Positions 1 through 6,807 of a DNA stretch of 64,000 bases are shown one piece after another. A program made the translations under genes and the position numbers. Numbering within the stretch: the stretch's first letter is position 1; every line of letters begins with the position of its first letter. The DNA lies in the NCBI RefSeq assembly GCF_018129005.1, contig NZ_JAAEDL010000002.1:1-64000 (forward strand), in the 5' to 3' direction. This DNA is from Neoroseomonas eburnea (GTDB taxonomy: Bacteria > Pseudomonadota > Alphaproteobacteria > Acetobacterales > Acetobacteraceae). Under the pieces are notes generated by a model, which was given only the letters and a program-made list of their open reading frames with translations, searched no databases and was not told where the DNA came from.

Positions 1-174
1 CAACAGGCCGGACACATGACCGCAGGCAACCCGCTGCATCAGATTGCCATCCACCGCCCTTGAAGCCCGGGGGCCATCCACACATGCTATGTTGCGGCGG
101 TCTGGATCACATCATGATCCTGCTGATCGGCGGGCCGGGCGCCTGCTCGGATCGCCTCCCGGCGCATATGATTC

Positions 175-204
175 TTGCCAATTTTTGCCAAGCCGGAGTA
201 TTGT
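175..204 (+). promoter_or_regulatory. Candidate promoter/operator of the parDE operon
   Basis: TTGCCA (175-180) and TATTGT (199-204) are 18 bases apart, a plausible -35/-10 pair. TTGCCA is repeated at 185-190, so the two copies could form a direct-repeat operator for the ParD antitoxin, which usually represses its own operon. The predicted transcription start falls close to the ATG at 212, so the mRNA may be nearly leaderless. This is inferred from sequence only. Confidence 0.4.
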
Positions 205-211
205 CTCGGCC

Positions 212-448
212 ATGACCACCATGAACGTTTCCCTGCCGGATGGGCTGAAATCCTTCGTGGATGAGCAGGTCGCCACGCGCGGCTACAGCACTAGCAGCGA
301 GTATGTCCGCGAACTGATCCGCAAGGACCAGGAGCGCGAGCGCCTGCGAGGCCTGTTGCTGGATGGCGCCGCCTCGGCCCCGACGGCGCCCGCGGATGAC
401 GCCTATTTCAACGCGCTCCGCCGCCGCGTTCGCCAACCGCGGGCGTGA
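212..448 (+). CDS. parD: Type II antitoxin, ParD family (ribbon-helix-helix)
   Basis: This 78-residue protein has the ParD/CopG pattern. An N-terminal strand (NVSLPDGLKSFVDEQV) is followed by GYSTSSEYVRELIRKD, the ribbon-helix-helix DNA-binding fold, and then a disordered Ala/Pro/Asp-rich tail that normally wraps the toxin. The reading frame extends upstream to 44, but that part is low-complexity and unlike the family, so the ATG at 212 is chosen; a second ATG lies at 221. Its stop overlaps the toxin start by 4 bases (GTGA), indicating translational coupling. In this family the antitoxin neutralises ParE and autorepresses the operon. Confidence 0.85.
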   Translation: MTTMNVSLPDGLKSFVDEQVATRGYSTSSEYVRELIRKDQERERLRGLLLDGAASAPTAPADDAYFNALRRRVRQPRA

Positions 449-774
449 CCGCCAAGCCGGTCATTCCGCGGGAGGCCGCACAGCGGGACATCGACCAAGC
501 CACCGCCCACTACGCGGCGGAGGCGGGCGAGCCGGTCGCGTTGGCCTTCATTGACGCGTTGGAGCAGGCCTTCCGGCGGATCGCGCAGCATCCGGCGGTG
601 GGCTCGCCACGCTTTGCCTTCGAGCTGCGGCTGGAAGGCCTCCGCGCCTGGCCGCTGCGGCGCTACCCGTATCTGGTGTTCTACGTCGAGCGGGAGGACC
701 ACCTCGACGTCTGGCGTGTGCTGCATGCGCAGCGCGACATTCCAGCCTGGATGCAGGAGCCCGAAGGGCTGTAG
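445..774 (+). CDS. parE: Type II toxin, RelE/ParE superfamily
   Basis: The 109-residue product matches the ParE length and layout: an N-terminal helical hairpin (AAQRDIDQATAHYAAEAGEPVALAFIDALEQAF), a conserved HPAVGSPR turn, and C-terminal strands RRYPYLVFYVEREDHLDVWRVLH. Characterised ParE toxins mainly inhibit DNA gyrase, while RelE relatives cut mRNA; the sequence alone does not decide between them. It starts with GTG inside the antitoxin stop. The pair may stabilise the mobile DNA that follows. It is convergent with the methyltransferase gene ending at 783. Confidence 0.85.
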   Translation: MTAKPVIPREAAQRDIDQATAHYAAEAGEPVALAFIDALEQAFRRIAQHPAVGSPRFAFELRLEGLRAWPLRRYPYLVFYVEREDHLDVWRVLHAQRDIPAWMQEPEGL

Positions 775-782
775 CTCCTGGT

Positions 783-2051
783 CTACCCTGATCCAGGACC
801 ACAGTATGGCCTGGCGTTGTCGTCGCGTGCCGCGGCGACATCGGCAAAGATGCGATCATCGCCTTCCAGCACGGCGGCCTCGCCGGTTGTCTCCTGCCAG
901 CGCCGCACGATGACATCGGCATAGGCGGGATCGATCTCCAACAGCACGGCGCGCCGCCCCGTGCGCTCCGCCGCGATCATGGTGGTGCCCGACCCGCCGA
1001 AGCAGTCCAGCACCGTGTCGCGCGGCTTGCTGCTGTTGCGAATGGCGCGCTCGACCAGCGCCACCGGCTTCATGGTCGGATGCAGGTCGTTCCGAGCCGG
1101 CTTGTCGAAGTGCCAGACATTCCCCTGGTCGCGCGCGCCGCACCAGTAGTGCTGCGCGCCGGCCTTCCAGCCGTAGAGCATCGCCTCGAACTGCTGATGG
1201 TAATCGGCGCGGCCGAGGGCGAAGGTGTTCTTTGCCCAGATGATCGTGCTCGACCACTTCCCGCCGGCCTCCTGCCAGACGCGGTGCAGCGTCGGCCATT
1301 CGGAGGAGGACATGCAGACGTAGCAGGCGCCCTTCGTGACCGAGAGCAGGTTGGCCAGTGCAGGGCGGAGGAACTCGGGAAAGCCACCGCCGAGCGCATC
1401 ATTGGCGATCGTCATCTTGGCGGCGGTACCGCCCTCATAGGCCACATTGTAGGGTGGATCGACGAAGCCCATGTCGGCCAGGTGGCCGGCGCCGAGGGCG
1501 CGCTGCACGTCGGCCAGCTTCGTCGCGTCGCCGCAGAGCAGCCGATGGTCGCCGCACCGCCAGAGGTCGCCGGTGCGGCTCACCGGCACCACCGGCGGCG
1601 GCGGGGCGGCGTCGGCATCATCGCCGAGCCCCGCGTCGGCAGCCGCCAGCAGCCGGTCGAGCTCCATGCCGGAGAAGCCGAGCACGTCCAGGTCGACCAC
1701 CGCCTCGTCTCGGATGCGAGCGATCTCGGCGGCCAGCAGCGCTTCGTCCCAGCCGGAGTTCAGGGCGATCTGATTGTCGGCCAGGCGCAGGGCTCGCGCC
1801 TGCGCGGGAGAGAGGTGGCCGAGCCGCAGCACCGGCACGGAGGCGAGCCCGAGCTGCTTCGCCGCCATGACGCGGCCATGGCCGGCGATCAGCACGCCCT
1901 CGGCATCGACCAGCACCGGGTTTACGAAACCGAATTCGGCGATGGAGGCGGCGATCTGCGCCACCTGCGCCGGGGAATGCGTGCGCGCGTTCTCGGCGTA
2001 GGGGACCAGCGCTGCAACCGGCAGAGTCGAGACGACAAGGTCAGGCTGCAT
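783..2051 (-). CDS. ParB-domain DNA methyltransferase (N4/N6 type)
   Basis: The 422-residue protein has two parts. Residues about 5-115 are a ParB/Spo0J N-terminal-like domain (VPYAENARTHSPAQVAQI, LIAGHGRVMAAKQLG). Residues about 175-400 are an amino-methyltransferase domain with the catalytic motif DPPYNVAYEGG followed later by the SAM-binding motif FGGSGTT, the beta-class order. It should transfer a methyl group from S-adenosylmethionine to adenine N6 or cytosine N4. Such orphan enzymes are frequent in prophages, where they may protect phage DNA. No restriction partner is adjacent. The ATG at 2051 overlaps the stop of the upstream paralogue by 11 bases; an in-frame ATG at 2087 is less likely. 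Confidence 0.85.
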   Translation of the reverse strand: MQPDLVVSTLPVAALVPYAENARTHSPAQVAQIAASIAEFGFVNPVLVDAEGVLIAGHGRVMAAKQLGLASVPVLRLGHLSPAQARALRLADNQIALNSGWDEALLAAEIARIRDEAVVDLDVLGFSGMELDRLLAAADAGLGDDADAAPPPPVVPVSRTGDLWRCGDHRLLCGDATKLADVQRALGAGHLADMGFVDPPYNVAYEGGTAAKMTIANDALGGGFPEFLRPALANLLSVTKGACYVCMSSSEWPTLHRVWQEAGGKWSSTIIWAKNTFALGRADYHQQFEAMLYGWKAGAQHYWCGARDQGNVWHFDKPARNDLHPTMKPVALVERAIRNSSKPRDTVLDCFGGSGTTMIAAERTGRRAVLLEIDPAYADVIVRRWQETTGEAAVLEGDDRIFADVAAARDDNARPYCGPGSG

Positions 2052-3510
2052 CGGCGGTGACCTCCGTCCGCGCCGCGGCCACGGCATCGTAATCGCGGCC
2101 GTCGTCCACCAGCGTCACCGGCAGGTCGGGATGCAGTATCCGCCAGCGGGCGATCGCCAGATCCACATACGCAGGCGCCAGTTCGATGGCGCGCACGCGG
2201 CGGCCGGTGCGCTGGCCAGCAAGGATGGTGGTGCCGCTGCCGCCGAAGGGCTCGAACACGACCTCGCCCTCATCGGTGTAGGTCCGCATCAGGAACTCGG
2301 GCAGCACCACGGGGAACACCGCGGGGTGCTCCGTCTCGATGCCGCGGCCCTTGTGGCGGGTCAGGCGCAGCACGTTGTCGGGGATCCGGAAGTCCTGCAC
2401 CGGCAGGCCGGCGTGCTGGTACTCGGAGATCGTGCCATCGGCTGCGCGCAGCCCGCTGCCCTTGTTCGGCGTGCCGGCCCATTTGCAGGGCACGATCTTG
2501 TTCGCCTGACGGGCCTGGCGGTTGAAGTGGAAGACCAGCTCGAAGGCGGGGGCGAGGCGGCCGTTCCAGTCGCCCGGCAGGCCGGGCCCCTGGTCCCACG
2601 TGTACAGCCCGAAGCGGCGCCAGCCGCGGGCACGCATCCAGTCGAGCCAGCCAGCCCAATAGGGCTGCCATTCATTGTCGCGATGGATCAGCCCGAGGTT
2701 CACCAGCACCTGACCGTCCGGCCGCATGGCCGCGTCGAGATGCTGGAACACACCCTGCATCAGGGCATCCCAATCGGTACCGCCGCCGGTCGTGTAGTCC
2801 CGCTGGTTGCCGTAGGGCGGGGAGGTGAACAGCAGCGCCGCACGGTCGTCGCCCATCACGCGCGCCACGGTGGCGGCGTCCGTGCTGTCGCCGCAGAGCA
2901 GGCGATGGTCGCCCAACAGCCAGAGGTCGCCGGGACGCGTGACGGCCCGGCGCGGCGGCTCCGGTTCGGCGTCAGCGGGATCCTCCGCCGGCCCTTCATC
3001 CGTCACCGCCGCCCCAGACCCGCCGCCCCCCTCGGCGGGATCCGCGGACGGAGCCTCGGGCGCGTCGCCGTCGGACACGGCATCTCCAGCCGCCACGAGG
3101 ATGTCCGCGAGCTCATCCGCCGAAAAGCCGAGCGCGCCGAGGTCGATGTCCGGCACCGCCTGCACCGCGGCTAGCGCATCGCGCAGCAGCGCCTGGTCCC
3201 AGGTCGCATTCTCCGCGATGCGATTGTCGGCGAGCCGCAGCGCCTCCTTCTGCGCTGCGGACAGGTGCCGCAGTACGATCACCGGCACCTTGGCCATGCC
3301 GAGCGCGGACGCCGCCTCGAGGCGACCATGGCCGGCGATCAGCACGCCCGCCTCGTCCACCAGCAGCGGGTTAGTGAAGCCGAAGGCCAGCATGCTGGCC
3401 TTGATCTGCTCGAGCTGCGCGGCGCTGTGGATGCGCGCGTTGCCGGCATGCGGGCGCAGCTCCGCCACCGGGCGCAGCAGGATCTTCGCCGCCATCCAGG
3501 GGAGCGTCAT
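2041..3510 (-). CDS. ParB-domain DNA methyltransferase, second paralogue
   Basis: This protein (489 residues from the ATG at 3510) has the same fused design as its downstream neighbour. The ParB-like domain carries RPHAGNARIHSAAQLEQI and LIAGHGRLEAASALG. An acidic, Pro/Ala-rich linker follows (about residues 150-200). The methyltransferase domain has SPPYGNQRDYTTGGG (motif IV) and FEPFGGSGTTILAGQRTGR (motif I). The SPPY form is common among N4-cytosine enzymes but is not diagnostic. The frame stays open to 3756, but the upstream 82 residues are Arg-rich and unlike the family. Four GGTTTGCAG repeats lie just upstream. It probably heads a two-gene operon. Confidence 0.8.
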   Translation of the reverse strand: MTLPWMAAKILLRPVAELRPHAGNARIHSAAQLEQIKASMLAFGFTNPLLVDEAGVLIAGHGRLEAASALGMAKVPVIVLRHLSAAQKEALRLADNRIAENATWDQALLRDALAAVQAVPDIDLGALGFSADELADILVAAGDAVSDGDAPEAPSADPAEGGGGSGAAVTDEGPAEDPADAEPEPPRRAVTRPGDLWLLGDHRLLCGDSTDAATVARVMGDDRAALLFTSPPYGNQRDYTTGGGTDWDALMQGVFQHLDAAMRPDGQVLVNLGLIHRDNEWQPYWAGWLDWMRARGWRRFGLYTWDQGPGLPGDWNGRLAPAFELVFHFNRQARQANKIVPCKWAGTPNKGSGLRAADGTISEYQHAGLPVQDFRIPDNVLRLTRHKGRGIETEHPAVFPVVLPEFLMRTYTDEGEVVFEPFGGSGTTILAGQRTGRRVRAIELAPAYVDLAIARWRILHPDLPVTLVDDGRDYDAVAAARTEVTADAA

Positions 3511-3843
3511 GATGCCGTCCGGTTTGCAGGTGGTTTGCAGGGCCGCGGTGCGGCGTCGGTTTGCAGCTAACGATCTGAAGCCGCGCGGAAAGGCTGCAAA
3601 CCGCAACCCATATTTCCGGCCTGGCGCTAGCGATCTTGCGCGCTTCCGCCCCCCGCATATGCCGGGCCCGGGAAGGACCCTGCGGCTCGCGAGCCACTGT
3701 CTCGATGGAGCGACGCTGTGGCTGGCGAGCCGCGGTGCAGAAGGCTGCACCCGCAATTCGTCATCGTGGGGAGAGTCTACGAGATGCGGATTCCGCTCCG
3801 CCAGCGGGTGAATTGTAACAGCGCGCTCAGCCCGCTCTGCACC
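3511..3843. other. Repeat-rich spacer without a supported gene
   Basis: Besides the GGTTTGCAG repeats, this 333-base gap holds the palindrome GGCTCGCGAGCC (3684-3695) and the hairpin GGTGCAG-AAGG-CTGCACC (3734-3751). Open frames here are low-complexity and resemble no family. The gap lies between two minus-strand genes, so it should contain the methyltransferase promoter and possibly the end of the XRE gene transcript. Confidence 0.5.
3521..3602. repeat. Four copies of GGTTTGCAG upstream of the methyltransferase operon
   Basis: GGTTTGCAG occurs at 3521-3529, 3532-3540 and 3558-3566, with an inverted copy at 3594-3602. All lie within 100 bases of the methyltransferase start at 3510, where an operator or a small iteron array would be expected. 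The binding protein is unknown; the ParB-like domain encoded next door is one candidate. Confidence 0.6.
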
Positions 3844-4083
3844 CTACGCAGAGGTCTGGAGCAGCACGCCACGCCGGCTCTTCTCTGGTGCGAACACGAC
3901 ACCTCCGCGCTCGAAGAAACGTTGGAGCGCGGCAAGGGTGATCGCCGGCAGCATGGTGTGGCCCGCCTCGAACATCCCCAGGTCCATCACAGGAATGCGC
4001 GCGACGAACGCCACCTCAGCCGTGTCCAGATCCAGCAGCGCGCGTGCCTCGCGGCACAGCAGCGGCGTCAGGACAGGTTCCAT
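3844..4083 (-). CDS. Small XRE-type helix-turn-helix regulator
   Basis: The 79-residue product is a single HTH domain of the short XRE type common in alphaproteobacteria. LLCREARALLDLDTAEVAFVARIP forms the first helices, DLGMFEAGHTMLPAITLAALQRFFERGGVVFAPE the rest, and RRGVLL the C-terminal strand. Such proteins bind DNA as dimers. Its place among minus-strand phage-like genes suggests local control. No ligand domain is present. A GGGAGG sequence precedes the ATG. Confidence 0.7.
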   Translation of the reverse strand: MEPVLTPLLCREARALLDLDTAEVAFVARIPVMDLGMFEAGHTMLPAITLAALQRFFERGGVVFAPEKSRRGVLLQTSA

Positions 4084-4112
4084 ACCGACCGCGACCTCCC
4101 TCGTGCCCGATA

Positions 4113-4424
4113 TCAGCCCTTCGCAGCCTTGCGCTTGGCCTTCTTCAGCCCGCCGAGCGCAGCCGCCTTCAGCGCGGGGCTCGCCTTGAACTTCACCGTC
4201 GCGCCCGCCTTCACGGCGACCTTCTCGCCCGTGCGCGGATTCAGCGCCGTCCGCTTGGCCGTCTCACGCACAGCGAAGGAGCCGAAGTCGGGGATGGTGA
4301 ACCGCCCGCTGCTGACGATCTCGGCGCGGATCGCCTCGATGATGTCTCCCGCCAGCTTCGCGGAAGCGACGCCTGACAGCTCCGACGATTTCGCAATCAC
4401 ATCGGTCAGGAACTTCTTCGACAT
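4113..4424 (-). CDS. HU/IHF-family DNA-binding protein
   Basis: The 103-residue protein carries HU hallmarks: helical SKKFLTDVIAKSSELSGV, then RFTIPDFGSFAVRETAKRT and NPRTGEKVAV, the DNA-embracing arm region. A Lys/Ala-rich tail (KKAKRKAAKG) extends past the usual 90 residues. HU proteins bend DNA and assist replication initiation, recombination and repression. Location within a replication block suggests an element-encoded HU, not the housekeeping copy. The ATG at 4424 is chosen because the family begins at MSKK; 11 upstream in-frame residues are not conserved. Confidence 0.85.
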   Translation of the reverse strand: MSKKFLTDVIAKSSELSGVASAKLAGDIIEAIRAEIVSSGRFTIPDFGSFAVRETAKRTALNPRTGEKVAVKAGATVKFKASPALKAAALGGLKKAKRKAAKG

Positions 4425-4499
4425 AGACTGGCATCTCCCTGAATGCTCTCCCGCCATAGCGGAGCCTACGCGGCCTGTCAGCCATCCAGCACTCGGTGG

Positions 4500-4835
4500 T
4501 TACAGCGCCTCGCGCGCCCGCTGCACCGCATCCCGCGTAGCGACCAGCGCGGCCAGGGCGATGCCCGCCTGCTTCACCGCGGCGGCTTCGTCGGGATCGA
4601 CGTAGGACACCTGCTCCTCGGCATCGACGACACCGGAGGCCAGTTGCTCGTGCAACTCGTCGAGCCGGGTCTTGACGTCAGCCGGATCCGCATCCGCCTC
4701 ACCAAGCCATTCGCCGACGATGATCTCGACCTCGCGGGCCATGCGGGTGGGCTGGACCCCACGCGCCGCCATGGTCTGCAGACGCACCAGCGCCGCATCG
4801 AGAGGGCGCATCGCCGCCCGCTGCCGTGCTGCCAT
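4500..4835 (-). CDS. Hypothetical prophage-type protein
   Basis: I do not recognise this 111-residue protein. It is predicted to be mostly helical (MRPLDAALVRLQTMAARG, VKTRLDELHEQLASGV, AAAVKQAGIALAALVATRDAVQRAREAL) with an acidic middle. No catalytic motif or membrane segment is visible. AAGGAGGA about 6 bases before the ATG at 4835 supports this start over the in-frame codon at 4871. It is divergent from the gene at 4910, with a LexA-type box between them. Confidence 0.6.
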   Translation of the reverse strand: MAARQRAAMRPLDAALVRLQTMAARGVQPTRMAREVEIIVGEWLGEADADPADVKTRLDELHEQLASGVVDAEEQVSYVDPDEAAAVKQAGIALAALVATRDAVQRAREAL

Positions 4836-4871
4836 GACTGTCCTCCTTCGTGAGCACGGATTCTCTATCAT

Positions 4872-4886
4872 GTTCTTGTATTGTTC
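4872..4886. promoter_or_regulatory. LexA (SOS) box, alphaproteobacterial type
   Basis: GTTC (4872-4875), seven bases, then GTTC (4883-4886) is an exact match to GTTC-N7-GTTC, the LexA operator known from alphaproteobacteria. It lies in the 74-base space between divergent genes starting at 4835 and 4910, where it could repress both until DNA damage. The match is direct observation; SOS control is inferred. Confidence 0.6.
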
Positions 4887-4909
4887 TCATAGGGGCGATA
4901 TGGGTCCGC

Positions 4910-5116
4910 ATGCCCGATGGCGAGCCGCCCCGCCTCCCTCCGCCGTGGCTGAGCGTCTCGACGCTGGCCGCCGCGCGGGCTGCGCGGCGACCTCCCGATC
5001 CCTTCACCAGGGTCGACACCAGCAAGGCGGTGCACGACGCCATCCTTGCCCATCATCCGGCCCTGCCATTCACGCTGATCGGCGAGGCCGCCGCCTTCGT
5101 GCTCGGCATGGAGTGA
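4910..5116 (+). CDS. Small hypothetical protein, candidate SOS-regulated gene
   Basis: A 68-residue product of unknown function. It has a Pro-rich start (MPDGEPPRLPPPWLSVSTLAAARAA) and a compact C-terminal half (DTSKAVHDAILAHHPALPFTLIGEAAAFVLGME). It is the only plus-strand gene inside an otherwise minus-strand block and directly follows the LexA-type box. The frame is open upstream to 4850, but that part overlaps the operator, so the ATG at 4910 is preferred. No signal peptide or catalytic motif is evident. Confidence 0.5.
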   Translation: MPDGEPPRLPPPWLSVSTLAAARAARRPPDPFTRVDTSKAVHDAILAHHPALPFTLIGEAAAFVLGME

Positions 5117-5120
5117 CCGG

Positions 5121-5675
5121 TCAGGCGGCCCGCTGCCGCGGCACGAGGCCGTAGACCACCGCCAGCACGCCGAGCGCCGCCACCAACATGCCCTGGGCCT
5201 GCGCATGCCCAACGCTCCGCCCGCCCCAGCCCTGACGCAGCGCCCATTCGCGCACGGAGCATTCCAGTCCCACCACGTGCCAGGCGCAGGAACCGGCTGC
5301 GCTCTCGAAGCCGCCCAGCGCCACCATGGCATGCGCGACCTGCTCGCGTGCGGCGACCTGGCGATCAGTGAGGGAATCGCCAGAACCGCCGGGAATGCGG
5401 ATCAGTGGCATAGCGCGCAGCTGATCCAGGGCCGCGACGCGGAACTGTCGGCGGAACACGGCGCCGGCGTCGTGCATCTCCTGCGTAATAGTGCCGTTGG
5501 CGAGCATCTGGCCGAGGGTGTCGACCGTGCGGCGGTGCACCACCGGCAGGCCAGTCTCGGGATCCGCCTCGCGCATCGGCTCTCCCACCGGGCCATGCTG
5601 CAGCCGCCACTTCGAGGGCATGGCCAGATCCTCGCCCTTGGGCTTCGCGGCCCTCGTCCTGCGCTTACCGGCCAT
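5121..5675 (-). CDS. Hypothetical phage-type protein, possible DNA-binding
   Basis: This 184-residue product has a basic N terminus (MAGKRRTRAAKPKGEDL), a central part (VVHRRTVDTLGQMLANGTITQEMHDAGAVFRRQFRVAALDQL) and a C-terminal part (AWHVVGLECSVREWALRQGW) that looks like a helix-turn-helix segment. The pattern is familiar from small proteins in alphaproteobacterial prophage early regions, but I assign no activity. The ATG at 5675 overlaps the upstream gene's end by 11 bases. The frame continues to 5882, but that part is covered by the neighbouring gene. Confidence 0.6.
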   Translation of the reverse strand: MAGKRRTRAAKPKGEDLAMPSKWRLQHGPVGEPMREADPETGLPVVHRRTVDTLGQMLANGTITQEMHDAGAVFRRQFRVAALDQLRAMPLIRIPGGSGDSLTDRQVAAREQVAHAMVALGGFESAAGSCAWHVVGLECSVREWALRQGWGGRSVGHAQAQGMLVAALGVLAVVYGLVPRQRAA

Positions 5676-5895
5676 GGCTGTTCTCCCCGTTGCGTCGGCC
5701 CCAGCGCCGGTTGGCTTCGTTGGTGATCGCCTGGCGCAGCCAGGGATCCGGGACGTCGTCCACAGGAATGGCGGCGACGCCGTGCCGATGCCACGCGGCG
5801 GCGCGCATGGCGTTGACCTCGGTGTCGTTCGTCGGGCTGCGCGTGCCGCGGTTGAGGCAGGAGCGGGGCGCCAGCGGTGCACCGTGCATGCTCAT
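5665..5895 (-). CDS. Small conserved phage-type protein
   Basis: The 76-residue protein has a core AWHRHGVAAIPVDDVPDPWLRQAITNEANRRWGRR. I have no functional assignment. Its ATG at 5895 overlaps the stop of the resolvase-like gene by 4 bases (ATGA), and its end overlaps the next gene by 11 bases, so the three genes are probably translated in series. The core contains a Trp/Arg-rich amphipathic segment but no metal-binding or catalytic motif. Confidence 0.6.
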   Translation of the reverse strand: MSMHGAPLAPRSCLNRGTRSPTNDTEVNAMRAAAWHRHGVAAIPVDDVPDPWLRQAITNEANRRWGRRNGENSHGR

Positions 5896-6437
5896 GCGCG
5901 GCCTCCCGTGGGCTCGGTCGCCCAGAGCAGCAGGGCAATGGCATCGGCCTCGTTGTCATCGGCAGGCAGAAAGCCGCGGGCTCGGATGGCCGCAATCATC
6001 GCCGCCTTGTCGGCATTGCCCTTGCCGGTGGCGTAGCGCTTGATCGTGCCGACCGGGACGCCCTCGTAGGGGACCTCGTGTTCCTCGCACCAGGCGGTCA
6101 GCGTGCCGAGGAAGCCGCCGTAGACATGGGCCGCGTCGGTGCCGGCGTGGCGGCGCACCTCCTCGAAGACCAGGCGGCGAATGCCGTGGGCGCGCACGGC
6201 GATCTCGACCAGCCAGTCGGTGAAGCGGAGATAGCGCATGCCGCCCCCCTCGAAGCGGCCGGGGCGGAAGGTCTGGGTGCCCGAGAGGATCGTGCTGTCG
6301 CCCATGCGCAGCGCCCAGCCCACGGTCGTGCCGAGATCGATGGCGAGGACAGTGTTCCCGGTCTGCCGCAGCGGCGGATCGATGTCGGGCGGCAGGCTTG
6401 CATTGGCGGTGGGCGCGGCGAGAGTCGTGAAAGCCAT
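5892..6437 (-). CDS. RuvC-like Holliday junction resolvase, phage type
   Basis: The 181-residue protein has the RNase H fold pattern of RuvC-family nucleases. LAIDLGTTVGWAL carries the first catalytic Asp (D34). LVFEEVRRH supplies the next acid, and ADDNEADAIALLLWA the last acidic pair. Such enzymes cut four-way junctions or branched replication intermediates using two metal ions. The ATG at 6437 follows CGGAGA and gives a family-like length; the frame extends to 6638 without conserved sequence. It probably acts with the primase-helicase, Cas4-like nuclease and Sak4-like ATPase encoded upstream. Confidence 0.75.
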   Translation of the reverse strand: MAFTTLAAPTANASLPPDIDPPLRQTGNTVLAIDLGTTVGWALRMGDSTILSGTQTFRPGRFEGGGMRYLRFTDWLVEIAVRAHGIRRLVFEEVRRHAGTDAAHVYGGFLGTLTAWCEEHEVPYEGVPVGTIKRYATGKGNADKAAMIAAIRARGFLPADDNEADAIALLLWATEPTGGRA

Positions 6438-6749
6438 GATGGTCTCCGAAAGGGGATGATCCTGGTGAGGGCGGCGACGGCGCGGTTCTTGGCGGAGCTC
6501 GCCGTCGCTGCCCGGCTGGGATGGATGGGATCGATCCAGGGGGAGGTGGATCGCGGCCCCGTGTCCTCCGGACGAGGTGTGGTGTGCGCGCGCCATTGAG
6601 GCGCGCACGCACACCCCCGTAGGGGGTGGATGAGGCACCTAACTCCTCCCACTGCGCCAACCCTCTGAATTTGCTCGCAAAAACAGGAGTTAGGAGGAGT
6701 GAGGGAGGAGTTAGGGACCTAACTCCTCCGCGGCGCCAAGACATTGATT
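6438..6749. other. Non-coding candidate replication-origin region
   Basis: No gene is supported here. On the plus strand it contains two adjacent hairpins: GCGCGCC-ATTGA-GGCGCGC (6588-6606) and a perfect CACCCCC-GTA-GGGGGTG (6612-6628). Decamer repeats follow (see 6638-6807). A relatively A/T-rich stretch (6666-6684) lies between decamers. Hairpins plus iterons beside a primase-helicase gene fit an origin or a control region. This is an inference. Confidence 0.45.
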
Positions 6750-6807
6750 TCATGGCGAAGTTTTCCGGGAGGAGTGAGGAGTTAGGCCTAACTCCTCAGG
6801 AGTTAGG
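6638..6807. repeat. Iteron-like cluster of AGGAGTTAGG
   Basis: AGGAGTTAGG occurs directly at 6685-6694, 6706-6715, 6777-6786 and 6798-6807, and inverted (CCTAACTCCT) at 6638-6647, 6718-6727 and 6787-6796. Variants AGGAGTGAGG lie at 6695-6704 and 6770-6779. Positions 6777-6796 form a perfect 20-base palindrome. The last copies lie inside the 3' end of the primase-helicase gene, so part of the cluster is also coding. Confidence 0.8.
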
